Positions 6,830 through 14,331 of a stretch of DNA of 17,902 bases are shown here, piece by piece (within the stretch, counting starts at the first letter, position 1; each line of letters opens with the position of its first letter). Made by a program: the position numbers and the translations under genes. This stretch comes from Euryarchaeota archaeon UBA501 (GTDB lineage: Archaea > Thermoplasmatota > Poseidoniia > Poseidoniales > Thalassarchaeaceae): positions 1 through 17,902 of the forward strand of contig DAVT01000027.1 in assembly GCA_002505685.1 (NCBI GenBank). Reading direction: 5' to 3'. Under the pieces are notes generated by a model. That model searched no databases and was not told where the DNA came from. It saw only the letters and a program-made list of their open reading frames with translations.

Positions 6830-8437
6830 ATGGAAGAAGAAGAAGTGGAGCGAAGCCGGTTTGGCTTGTACATCGCCTCATCTCTTGTCCTGATTTTGCT
6901 GATGACACTCGCTCTTCCAATGGCCTTTTCTGCCAACAAGGAAACCACCTACTCTGCATACGTTCTTGATGCTGATGACGAGGGTATGAGACTCGCACAA
7001 CTCAATATGATGGCAGATTCTCTGGGAGAGAGTGGAGAGGATTACACAATTGCAAACACGATGTCAACACCGATGCTTGTCAATGATTGGCAAAACCCAC
7101 ATCGAACCATGTTGGCAATTGTCGCTCCAGAGAAGCCCATCGATGAAACCGAAGCCAACAAAATCTACGAATTTGTAACCGAGCGAGGTGGTAAAGTCAT
7201 CATCGCAGCAGACAACACAAATGCAAATCGAGTTGCGGCCAAATTCGGAGTGACTTACTTCGATGACCCTCTGTATGATATTGATCACTACTGGGATGAG
7301 TTCGATGCTGAAGGAAATGCAAATCCACCTAACGCCAAGAACGTGTGGAGTCTAGCGGCGATTCAACAATCCCTCGCTGACCCTGATGGCGATGGTGCTG
7401 GAGTGATGTCAGATTCTGAACAACGCCAAGGTTGTGAACAATCGCAACTTACCCAGCACGAATACAATGGTTGCAGAATGCCTGTCATGTTCCGTGAGCC
7501 TACTGGAATTAAGGTTGAAGATAACTGCGAAAATATGGAACAGGAATGTGAAGTCAAGGTATTGGCTCAAGCAAGTGTCTCAGCCTTCATTGACGTAATT
7601 GGTGATGGAGATGCTGGCAACGAAGCCAACCCAGCTCCAGGTGACTTGGCGCTAATGGTTCGTATCGATTTCCCCGGCATTTCAGCCAAGGACTACAAGA
7701 AAGACAATCCAGGTTCCCTCTCAGATATCGACGTCACTGGCTCGATACTATTCGTAGCCGATGAAACTGCATTCAGCAACCGCCTTTGGAATTACGATGA
7801 GGCGGATGCGACTGGGATGCGGAACGAATGCGATGTAGGCGATTCATCCTGTTGGCAAGGTCGATTGACGGGTAACTCACTTTGGGCTGGTAATGAGAAA
7901 TACTTCAAGGCAGTCATCTACTCGATGATGGAATTTGACAACCAAGAATTGTCAGGGACCGTGAAGTATTCTCACGAGAATTTCCACATTGTGTTTGATG
8001 AAAGCAGACACGTTACAGGAGTCATGAGTGCACCATTTACTGATGCCATGGCGACAATTGTATTGTTGACAAGTGATGCCTTCCTAAAGTGGCTTATCAT
8101 CCTCAATATCCTACTCCTACTTCTCGTTGCGATTATGGTCGTACCCGAGAAGGCAAATTGGCGACATGTCTTCGATTTGACTAGATTCAGAGAGCGCCCA
8201 GATAAATTGGACCCTGGGACTTATCGCCAACGCGTCCGCGAATCCTTAATGGCAAAGGTGCGGATTTTCAATGATTTAACTCGAGACGAAATGGCCTTGA
8301 AGCCACCTGCTGAGGTTCAGACAATGATCGGTAACCCACGTCTTGTAGAATTGGCATATGCCCAAAATAGAACATATTCCCCCGAGGAGCTTCGAGAGTT
8401 GCTCCAGACAATCCGTCGATGGGGGAATGATGAGTGA
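6830..8437 (+). CDS. DUF4350-like two-helix membrane protein with large external domain
   Basis: This 535-residue protein has a first membrane helix at about residues 13-33 and a second at about 418-442. The large middle part is likely outside the cell and the last 90 residues inside. The early external part (about 80-150) reads like a DUF4350/GATase-like Rossmann domain, with TMLAIVAPEKP, then TEANKIYEFVTERGGKVIIAAD. This is typical of the first gene in MoxR-DUF58 modules. Residues 184-197 (DPDGDGAGVMSDSE) look like a Ca2+-binding Asp loop, and three nearby Cys pairs suggest disulfides. ATG 6830 was chosen over the upstream GTG at 6809 because GGGGGAGG at 6817-6824 lies 5 bases before it. 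It heads a four-gene operon. The DUF4350 assignment rests on layout and neighbours more than on strong motifs. Confidence 0.7.
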   Translation: MEEEEVERSRFGLYIASSLVLILLMTLALPMAFSANKETTYSAYVLDADDEGMRLAQLNMMADSLGESGEDYTIANTMSTPMLVNDWQNPHRTMLAIVAPEKPIDETEANKIYEFVTERGGKVIIAADNTNANRVAAKFGVTYFDDPLYDIDHYWDEFDAEGNANPPNAKNVWSLAAIQQSLADPDGDGAGVMSDSEQRQGCEQSQLTQHEYNGCRMPVMFREPTGIKVEDNCENMEQECEVKVLAQASVSAFIDVIGDGDAGNEANPAPGDLALMVRIDFPGISAKDYKKDNPGSLSDIDVTGSILFVADETAFSNRLWNYDEADATGMRNECDVGDSSCWQGRLTGNSLWAGNEKYFKAVIYSMMEFDNQELSGTVKYSHENFHIVFDESRHVTGVMSAPFTDAMATIVLLTSDAFLKWLIILNILLLLLVAIMVVPEKANWRHVFDLTRFRERPDKLDPGTYRQRVRESLMAKVRIFNDLTRDEMALKPPAEVQTMIGNPRLVELAYAQNRTYSPEELRELLQTIRRWGNDE

Positions 8438-8448
8438 CGAAAGTCACT
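8433..8448 (+). repeat. Perfect hairpin with GAAA tetraloop at the DUF4350-moxR junction
   Basis: AGTGAC (8433-8438), GAAA (8439-8442), GTCACT (8443-8448) forms a perfect 6-bp stem with a GNRA tetraloop. It overlaps the TGA stop at 8435-8437 and lies 24 bases before the moxR ATG. It may set the relative expression of the two genes by partial termination, RNA processing or stabilising of the downstream mRNA. Confidence 0.5.
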
Positions 8449-8472
8449 AAGAAAAAAGGAGAGTGAAAAGAA

Positions 8473-9609
8473 ATGCAAGCACCACCGCCACCAGGCGGAG
8501 CACCCGCAGCCCCGGCCGCACCAGCGGCCCCTGCGCCGGCACCAGCCCCTGCACCAGCCCCTGCACCAGCAGCGCCAGCACCGGCGCCTGCTCCAGCGGC
8601 ACCAGCACCGGCTCCTGCCGCCCCGCAGACCCCGAAACACCAGAGCACACCTGAAGTTCGCGAGAGACTCGCAGCCGTCGGTGCAATCGCCCAGGCGATT
8701 AGCGCTGAAGTGCAAAAAGTGATTATCGGTAAAAGCCACGTGATTGACAACGTTCTGGTCAACATCCTATCGAACGGCAACCTGCTGTTCGAGGATTACC
8801 CAGGACTGGCAAAGACGTTGATGACGAACACCTTCGCTGACGCACTAGGTTGCGACTTCAAGCGTGTTCAATTTACGCCTGACCTGCTACCTGCAGATAT
8901 CACGGGAACAAACATCTATGATGCAAAGAAGGGTGAATTTACGTTCAAACCCGGACCAATCTTCTGCAATCTGCTGTTGTCCGACGAGATTAACCGTGCG
9001 CCACCAAAGACGCAGGCGGCTCTTCTAGAAGCAATGCAAGAGAAGCAAGTGACCATTGGTACCGTGACCCACAAACTACCGAGTCCTTTCCTGACCATGG
9101 CAACACAGAACCCTGTCGAACAGGAAGGTACCTACCCACTACCTGAAGCTCAATTGGACCGATTCATGTTCAAGATGAGCGTTGGTTATCCAGACCGAGC
9201 GGATGAAGATGAAATCTTGGCCCGACGTATCACTCGAAAGAAGGATGCTGTGGATGTCGATGTCATCACAGACCCTGCTCGTGTGGTTGCCATGCAGCAA
9301 GCCATTGAAGATGTGTACGTCGACCCGGCTGTACGCATGTACATGGTCGAAATCGTTGCGCGAACCCGCGAAGATCCTCGTGTTCTAGTCGGTTCATCAC
9401 CTCGTGGTTCACAAGCACTGCTGAAGACCAGCCGTGCAGCGGCTGCAATGCGCGGTCGTGACTTCGTGACCCCTGATGACGTGAAGGCTGTGGCACCGCT
9501 CGCGGTCAGCCACCGTCTGATTCTCAAGCCTGAACACCAGATCAAGGGTCTGGAACAGCAAGAGGTCGTCGAGGCTATCCTACGTGAAGTACCAGTACCA
9601 ACTGTCTGA
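8473..9609 (+). CDS. moxR: MoxR-family AAA+ ATPase with long Ala-Pro N-terminal tail
   Basis: This 378-residue AAA+ ATPase of the MoxR family acts as a chaperone-like ATPase. The core starts near residue 58. Walker A is PGLAKT (110-115) with Lys114 and Thr115. Walker B is LLLSDEINR (167-175) with Asp171 and Glu172. Sensor 1 is ATQNP (210-214) with Asn213, followed by the GTYPLPEAQLDRF signature and the lid domain (SSPRGSQALLK). Before the core lies a tail of about 50 residues made almost only of Ala and Pro, which MoxR proteins normally lack. The tail is probably extended and flexible; no other Met lies upstream of the core, so it is part of the protein. A GGAG at 8458-8461 precedes the ATG by 11 bases. 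It sits between a DUF4350 protein and a DUF58 protein, its usual partners. Leu codons are mostly CTG and CTA, unlike neighbouring genes. Confidence 0.95.
   Translation: MQAPPPPGGAPAAPAAPAAPAPAPAPAPAPAPAAPAPAPAPAAPAPAPAAPQTPKHQSTPEVRERLAAVGAIAQAISAEVQKVIIGKSHVIDNVLVNILSNGNLLFEDYPGLAKTLMTNTFADALGCDFKRVQFTPDLLPADITGTNIYDAKKGEFTFKPGPIFCNLLLSDEINRAPPKTQAALLEAMQEKQVTIGTVTHKLPSPFLTMATQNPVEQEGTYPLPEAQLDRFMFKMSVGYPDRADEDEILARRITRKKDAVDVDVITDPARVVAMQQAIEDVYVDPAVRMYMVEIVARTREDPRVLVGSSPRGSQALLKTSRAAAAMRGRDFVTPDDVKAVAPLAVSHRLILKPEHQIKGLEQQEVVEAILREVPVPTV
8539..8570 (+). repeat. 12-base tandem repeat inside the moxR Ala-Pro tail
   Basis: The unit GCACCAGCCCCT occurs at 8539-8550 and 8551-8562, with 8 more bases at 8563-8570. 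It codes for Ala-Pro-Ala-Pro. The surrounding 8490-8630 region is built from related GC-rich triplet variants, so the tail length could change by slippage. Confidence 0.7.
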
Positions 9610-9651
9610 TTGTAGTGTGTAACAATACGCGTTGAATAGGAGGAGTTTACC

Positions 9652-10971
9652 ATGGCATGGAGTCGTAAGTCAGCAATGTTCGCGAGTCTCGCGACAGCGT
9701 TGTACTTGCTTGGTCTTGTGTTGCGAAATTCGCAACTAGTGACCGTTGCGGTGGTATTCCTATCGTTCCTAACATGGGCAGCGCTCAGAGCTGCTCACGC
9801 AGATGTTGCCGCTAGCGGTCGAAGAATAGACGAAGAAGAGGATTCCGAAGAAGCACCTGCACTCGCATCGCTTTCTGCCATGCGAAAGGTCTCTGCTGCG
9901 CGGATTTTCGAGGACGGTGAAATACAAGTTACCCTTCGCTTACAGAATCATTCCCCACTCTCCAAGATTCTGGAAGTTAAGGACACCGTTCCGGAAGTTA
10001 TGCGCATCAAGGAAGGTGCAAACTACATCCTCATGGAACTCGGTCCTCGCCGCGAGACACTGATTGAGTACACTGTTGAGTGTCCACTTCGGGGATTCTA
10101 CACGCTTGGACCTGTCAGCATTCGTGTTCAGGACCCCTTCGGCTTGTTCCACAAGGAGAAGGAGATTCATCTGTACGATGATTTCCTAGTATTCCCGAAG
10201 ACCGAGGATCTCAAGGACGCTTTCGTAAAGAGTCGGGTTCCAAAGATCTTCACCGGTGCTGTCAACATCCGACAACCTGGCGAGGGTTCGAATTTCTACA
10301 ACCTACGTGAGTACATTCCTGGTGACCCGATGCGTAAGGTCAACTGGAAGGCTTACGCGCGCCAAGGCAAGATGATGGTGAACGAATTTGAGCGAGATGC
10401 GGTGAGTGACATCATCCTAATTGTAGACAGTCGATCCATCGCTGAGACTGGACCTGTCAGTCGGAATTCTTTGGTGTATAGCACCAGAGCAGCAGCCAGT
10501 TTGGCTCAGTATTTCCTAAGCCGTCGAGATTCAGTCGGTTTGGTAATCTATGGTAATGAAATCAATAGCGTCGACCGCGATACTGGAAAGAAGCAATTGT
10601 ACGTCTTATTGACAAAACTGGCAGGTGCAACCGCTAAGGGTAACACTCCCCTACAGGTGGTAACCAACCGAATTATGCCACACATCAACAAGGGTAGTCC
10701 GATTATCATCCTCAGCCCATTGGAAGGGGACCCAACATTGGTTAACGCGGTTAGAGATTTCAGAGCACGTGAGTTCGATGTAACTGTACTCAGCCCTTCC
10801 AGTCTAGAATTTGAATTCGATGCAAAGCGATTGGACCGTACCGGTTACGAAGTGATGAAGACTGAGCGTGATATTCTCATGACTGAATTGCGAGGCTTGG
10901 GTGCATTCGTCATGGATTGGGAACCAGACATGTTGTTGTCAACTGCCCTCGCGGGCGCAAGAGGATTCTGA
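9652..10971 (+). CDS. DUF58 membrane-associated protein
   Basis: This 439-residue DUF58 protein has two adjoining hydrophobic segments at about residues 8-45, then a beta-rich domain (RIFEDGEIQVTLRLQNHSP...), then the DUF58 signature REYIPGDPMRKVNWKAYAR (from residue 219). The C-terminal part has a von Willebrand A-like fold, with IILIVDSRS as the first strand and a DSVGLVIYG strand. DUF58 proteins are the standard partners of MoxR ATPases and are thought to act with them in assembly or maturation of other proteins. A strong AGGAGGAG at 9638-9645 precedes ATG 9652 by 6 bases. The gene follows moxR by 42 bases and the next gene follows after 10 bases, so they form one transcript. Confidence 0.93.
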   Translation: MAWSRKSAMFASLATALYLLGLVLRNSQLVTVAVVFLSFLTWAALRAAHADVAASGRRIDEEEDSEEAPALASLSAMRKVSAARIFEDGEIQVTLRLQNHSPLSKILEVKDTVPEVMRIKEGANYILMELGPRRETLIEYTVECPLRGFYTLGPVSIRVQDPFGLFHKEKEIHLYDDFLVFPKTEDLKDAFVKSRVPKIFTGAVNIRQPGEGSNFYNLREYIPGDPMRKVNWKAYARQGKMMVNEFERDAVSDIILIVDSRSIAETGPVSRNSLVYSTRAAASLAQYFLSRRDSVGLVIYGNEINSVDRDTGKKQLYVLLTKLAGATAKGNTPLQVVTNRIMPHINKGSPIIILSPLEGDPTLVNAVRDFRAREFDVTVLSPSSLEFEFDAKRLDRTGYEVMKTERDILMTELRGLGAFVMDWEPDMLLSTALAGARGF

Positions 10972-10981
10972 GGTGAGATAG

Positions 10982-11911
10982 ATGGTTGCTGGAAAATCTG
11001 GAGATACCGCTCACCTATACGAGGGTAAAACCGTGCGAAGCGGTGCACCTTCGCGCAAAAAATTGGCTGGAAAAATGTCCGCTGGAGGAAGTGAACTTCC
11101 AAAGGATGCAATTCCAGAAGTTCACATTCCAACATTTGTTGAGAGTCTCTTTGGTGGACCCTTGGTTCCAAAAATGAAATTCTTGCCAGCCGACAGAATG
11201 GTGCAAACATTGCAATTGGTCGGAGGGGGCTTGATGATGCTCCTTGCAGTCCTCACCTATTTGGTGACACCAGCAGATGGTACATTCTGGAACGGGTTCG
11301 CCCTTTGGATTGGATTTGATGCACTGGGACAGATTTTCCACCTGTTGATTGTCATTGCCGCACTGGGCGCTGGATTCTATGGAATCTTCCGAAGAGATGC
11401 AAGGGGATTGATGGCATCTTACGTTCTATTCATTTTGATTTCTTTGCGCTTTGCCGCTTCCAAGGACACCTTTGACACCGGAGCATTGTCTGAAATCGGT
11501 GAGTTTTGGACCAAGCAACTGATTGTTCTATACGCGGTATCACTTGTGATGTACATGGAAGTCACCAACGGAATCATCCGATTCTCGATGCTCGACACGA
11601 GCATTCGAACCGGCGAAGTCTACGTGATGAATGTGAAGAAGGTATTGAGTCGATATCACATCAGTTTGGTTGTGACTCCTATCATTGCGGCGATTGTGGC
11701 CTCAGCCACACTGCTGATCAACGTCATCATCCCTTGGTTTTTCCAATTCTTTGACCAAGAGACTTCGCTCCGCCTTGAGCAATCGGTCGAATTGACCAGT
11801 GTATACGGAGTTGCATTGGGCACCATGTTTGTGTTTATTCTTGTAGCAGGGGTTTTCGCAGCAAATATCCCACTTAGGATTCAACAATGGCGTGAATCCG
11901 CAGATGATTGA
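10982..11911 (+). CDS. Six-helix membrane protein, last gene of the MoxR-DUF58 operon
   Basis: This 309-residue integral membrane protein of unknown function has a soluble, basic N-terminal part of about 70 residues. Hydrophobic helices follow at roughly 73-91, 113-135, 143-159, 177-196, 227-255 and 273-298. It ends in a short charged tail. I recognise no catalytic motif. GGTGA at 10972-10976, overlapping the end of the DUF58 gene, sits 5 bases before the ATG. Its place after DUF58 matches the extra membrane proteins usually found in these modules, so it is probably a partner or anchor for the MoxR-DUF58 machine. The stop codon is 2 bases from the stop of the convergent aspartate kinase gene. 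Confidence 0.8.
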   Translation: MVAGKSGDTAHLYEGKTVRSGAPSRKKLAGKMSAGGSELPKDAIPEVHIPTFVESLFGGPLVPKMKFLPADRMVQTLQLVGGGLMMLLAVLTYLVTPADGTFWNGFALWIGFDALGQIFHLLIVIAALGAGFYGIFRRDARGLMASYVLFILISLRFAASKDTFDTGALSEIGEFWTKQLIVLYAVSLVMYMEVTNGIIRFSMLDTSIRTGEVYVMNVKKVLSRYHISLVVTPIIAAIVASATLLINVIIPWFFQFFDQETSLRLEQSVELTSVYGVALGTMFVFILVAGVFAANIPLRIQQWRESADD

Positions 11912-11931
11912 TTTTACTGGGATAGTAAATC
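11910..11931. terminator. Shared stem-loop between convergent genes
   Basis: GATT (11910-11913) plus TACT (11915-11918) pairs with AGTA plus AATC (11924-11931), leaving one bulged T and a 5-base loop. It covers both stop codons and could act on both strands. The stem is AT-rich and modest in strength. Confidence 0.35.
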
Positions 11932-13242
11932 CAGTGCAGTACAAAGTGTACGTAGGGCTTCTTCTGTCTGTTTCGCCGGCACTGTGGCATGTATGGCATG
12001 GTCTCGTTCTTCTTGATCGCTATATTGCAAATCAATACCGGACAACTTTGCATGGCTTTCGATTTTTTCTTGAATGGCTGAATCGCTGCCGATTCCCTCT
12101 CCAACAAAGCACAAGATGGAGACTGGAGCGCCCATTTCAGGTGTAGGTAAACTCGGTTTTCCTGAAAGAATTCTTCGAGCTCTGGCAGCCATCCGACTGG
12201 AAATCAAGAGGCGAACACGCCCGGGATGGGCTCGAATACTAGAAACTCGAATCCTTGCTCTTCCTAGAGCCGACATCGCATCAGTAACACATTCTGTTAG
12301 CGAAATCGCGCTGGACAATGACCATGAAAATGGCACTTGTCTTGGAATACACCCCACCGCTCGAACCGTTGGGGATTCAAGGCGAATTGAAGGCCCAATA
12401 ATCGTACCGTGATCATCTGGATTGTGCAACGGTCTGAGATTCAGAGGAATTCCTGGTTCACGAAGAGGTTCAACTGCGGATGGATGAAGCATTGGTTGAC
12501 TGAACAAAGCAAGTTCAGAAGCTTCGGTATAGGATAGGTTGGATAGGTTCCGTGCCGGCAAGGTCCATTGTGGTGAAAGCGCCAGTACTCCTTCGACATC
12601 CCTCCAGATGGTGACACTAGATGCGTCTACTGCGGCAGCAACGGCAGCGGCGGTCAAATCTGAACCCCCACGACCAAGCAATGCATATCCGCTATTCGTT
12701 GCCCCATACCAACCGGTAATGACCGGAACTGAGCCTGCTGGAAGTTGAAGTGATTGTTTGGTGAGGTTGGCATTGATTCTCGCATCCTCACCTCGACCGA
12801 TGAGTCGGATACCGATATCTTCCGACCATGCGGGGATTGCAGGGATTCCACGGGCATCAAGTGCAGCAGCAATGGCCAAACTCGAAAGGCGCTCGCCACA
12901 AGCTAGCGCATCGGCCCGGACATCAATATCAGGCAGTTCTTGGTGTGAATCTAAACAATTAGACAGGTGATGAAGTGTATCTGCAAAACGGATGCACCAA
13001 GGAGACGTTGCAATTTCAGGAATGCGCTCTATATGCTCCAATTCAATCGATGCTGTGAAAGCCGTATTCGAAGTTGGTGACTCATAGTCAATTTGCTCAA
13101 GGAGGCGGTCTGTAATTCCACGGAACGCTGAAACGACTACGATGGCCTGCCCATCGGATTCTCGAACCCGTTCAACAATCGCATCGATATCTTCGACTGC
13201 GGATAAACAAGAACCACCGAATTTGTGAACATGGATATTCAT
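11914..13242 (-). CDS. lysC: Aspartate kinase
   Basis: This 442-residue aspartokinase phosphorylates aspartate as the first step towards aspartate semialdehyde. KFGGS (7-11) is the N-terminal phosphate-binding motif, CGERLS (115-120) matches the conserved S-x-G-E region, and GRGGSDLTA (190-198) is the strongest signature. The usual TDVDGVYTADP is changed to RDVEGVLALSP. From about residue 290 the tail looks like paired ACT domains, which normally bind a feedback amino acid. It is the last gene of the aromatic operon and overlaps chorismate synthase by 4 bases (ATGA), with GGGAGG 7 bases before its ATG. In archaea, aspartate semialdehyde also feeds aromatic synthesis through ADH synthase, so its location suggests a copy dedicated to, or regulated with, aromatic amino acids. 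Which amino acid inhibits it cannot be read from the sequence. Confidence 0.92.
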   Translation of the reverse strand: MNIHVHKFGGSCLSAVEDIDAIVERVRESDGQAIVVVSAFRGITDRLLEQIDYESPTSNTAFTASIELEHIERIPEIATSPWCIRFADTLHHLSNCLDSHQELPDIDVRADALACGERLSSLAIAAALDARGIPAIPAWSEDIGIRLIGRGEDARINANLTKQSLQLPAGSVPVITGWYGATNSGYALLGRGGSDLTAAAVAAAVDASSVTIWRDVEGVLALSPQWTLPARNLSNLSYTEASELALFSQPMLHPSAVEPLREPGIPLNLRPLHNPDDHGTIIGPSIRLESPTVRAVGCIPRQVPFSWSLSSAISLTECVTDAMSALGRARIRVSSIRAHPGRVRLLISSRMAARARRILSGKPSLPTPEMGAPVSILCFVGEGIGSDSAIQEKIESHAKLSGIDLQYSDQEERDHAIHATVPAKQTEEALRTLCTALDLLSQ

Positions 13243-14291
13243 TCCAATTCCTCCCGCATCTGCAATAAATCTGCAATGACCAAACGGCAGACAGCCTCTA
13301 CAACCGGGGCCGCTCTTGGAGCCAAAACCGGGTCATGGCGCCCTCCAATTTGCAATTCTCGCATTTCTCCAGAAGGAAGATGCAGAGTCAATTGAGGAAT
13401 CGCAATGGAACTCGGGGGTTTGAAGTGGACACGAATACGTAGTGGGGCTCCGGTTGACATTCCCCCTAGGGCACCATCCGCATCCGCTCCCAAGGGTGTC
13501 TGATCAGGACCCCAGGCATCATTATGCTCAGAACCTTGCATGGTTACGGCATCCCGGCCCCGTCCAAATTCAACACCACGGGCTCCCGGTATGGCCATCA
13601 GACCCCGTGCAAGTGCAGGTTCCAATCCTTCAAACCAAGGCTCGCCAATACCAAGGGGCAAATTGAAAATTCTAGACTCTACAGTTGAGCCTATGCTATC
13701 ACCGGCTTTTCTCAAAGATTTCACCAAATCTAGCATCTTTTCTGCGGCAACGGGATCATTGCAATTGAGTACGGTACAAGCCTCTCCCTCCGACTCGGAC
13801 TCAAATTCAGCCGATATCGAGCCGATTTGGCTACAATGAGCAAACACACGGACATCTCCGAGCGCATCTCTAGTGATGGAACCGGCAGCCACCAATCCCA
13901 ATGTCAAACGACCCGAATTTGCCCCTCCTCCTCGCAAATCTGCTGCCCCTCCTGTTCGAGTCGCCTCGGGTAAATCTGCATGTCCAGGGCGAGGTTGGTT
14001 GGGAAGAAAACCGTAATCTCGTGATTTGGCATCTTGATTTCGAACCAAAAGAAGAATCGGATACCCTGTGGTTTTCCCTTCGTAGACTCCGGATAGGATT
14101 TCGCAATCATCGGGTTCCGTTCTAGCAGAAAGCAACCGACGACCGGGGCGACGACGTTGTAAATCTTCGATTAGGGAATCTAAATCAACCAATATCCCCG
14201 GTGGAATGCCCTCCAAAAGGGCGCCAACTGCTGCTCCATGGCTTTCACCGAACAGTGTGACACGAACGGAATCACCCAGACTCATACCCAT
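13239..14291 (-). CDS. aroC: Chorismate synthase
   Basis: This 350-residue enzyme converts EPSP to chorismate with reduced flavin. Signatures include GESHG (15-19), a conserved RRRPGR, RPGHADLPEATRTG, and RGGGANSGRLT, the archaeal/thermophile-like variant of the usual SSARET segment. The C-terminal region has a GRGRDAVTMQGSEHND segment and the GGMSTGAPL motif. Length fits the family. The frame is open to 14387, but that would overlap shikimate kinase by 56 bases and add a stretch not seen in the family. ATG 14291 (MGMSLGDSVRV) or ATG 14285 gives the normal N-terminus. A perfect 10-bp hairpin sits directly upstream of ATG 14291. No normal ribosome binding site is seen; only the 3' arm of the hairpin has a weak GAGGGTG. 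The gene is in the middle of the aromatic operon. Confidence 0.94.
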   Translation of the reverse strand: MGMSLGDSVRVTLFGESHGAAVGALLEGIPPGILVDLDSLIEDLQRRRPGRRLLSARTEPDDCEILSGVYEGKTTGYPILLLVRNQDAKSRDYGFLPNQPRPGHADLPEATRTGGAADLRGGGANSGRLTLGLVAAGSITRDALGDVRVFAHCSQIGSISAEFESESEGEACTVLNCNDPVAAEKMLDLVKSLRKAGDSIGSTVESRIFNLPLGIGEPWFEGLEPALARGLMAIPGARGVEFGRGRDAVTMQGSEHNDAWGPDQTPLGADADGALGGMSTGAPLRIRVHFKPPSSIAIPQLTLHLPSGEMRELQIGGRHDPVLAPRAAPVVEAVCRLVIADLLQMREELE

Positions 14292-14314
14292 CGCTGCACC
14301 CTCTGGGTGCAGCG
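14292..14314. repeat. Perfect 10-bp hairpin immediately upstream of chorismate synthase
   Basis: CGCTGCACCC (14292-14301), loop TCT, GGGTGCAGCG (14305-14314) is the strongest hairpin in the window. It lies in the 40-base spacer between shikimate kinase and chorismate synthase and touches the ATG. It could limit ribosome entry, stabilise the mRNA end or cause partial termination. Confidence 0.65.
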
Positions 14315-14331
14315 CGAGGCAGACATCACCC

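Noticed and set aside
8490..8630. CRISPR-like or mobile repeat array
   Set aside because: The repeats are in frame, code for Ala-Pro and have no spacers; they are protein low complexity.
8268..8780. A 170-codon minus-strand frame rich in Ala and Gly, and other long frames over the same region
   Set aside because: They are shadows of the GC-rich Ala-Pro repeat of moxR, with no ribosome binding site or family resemblance.
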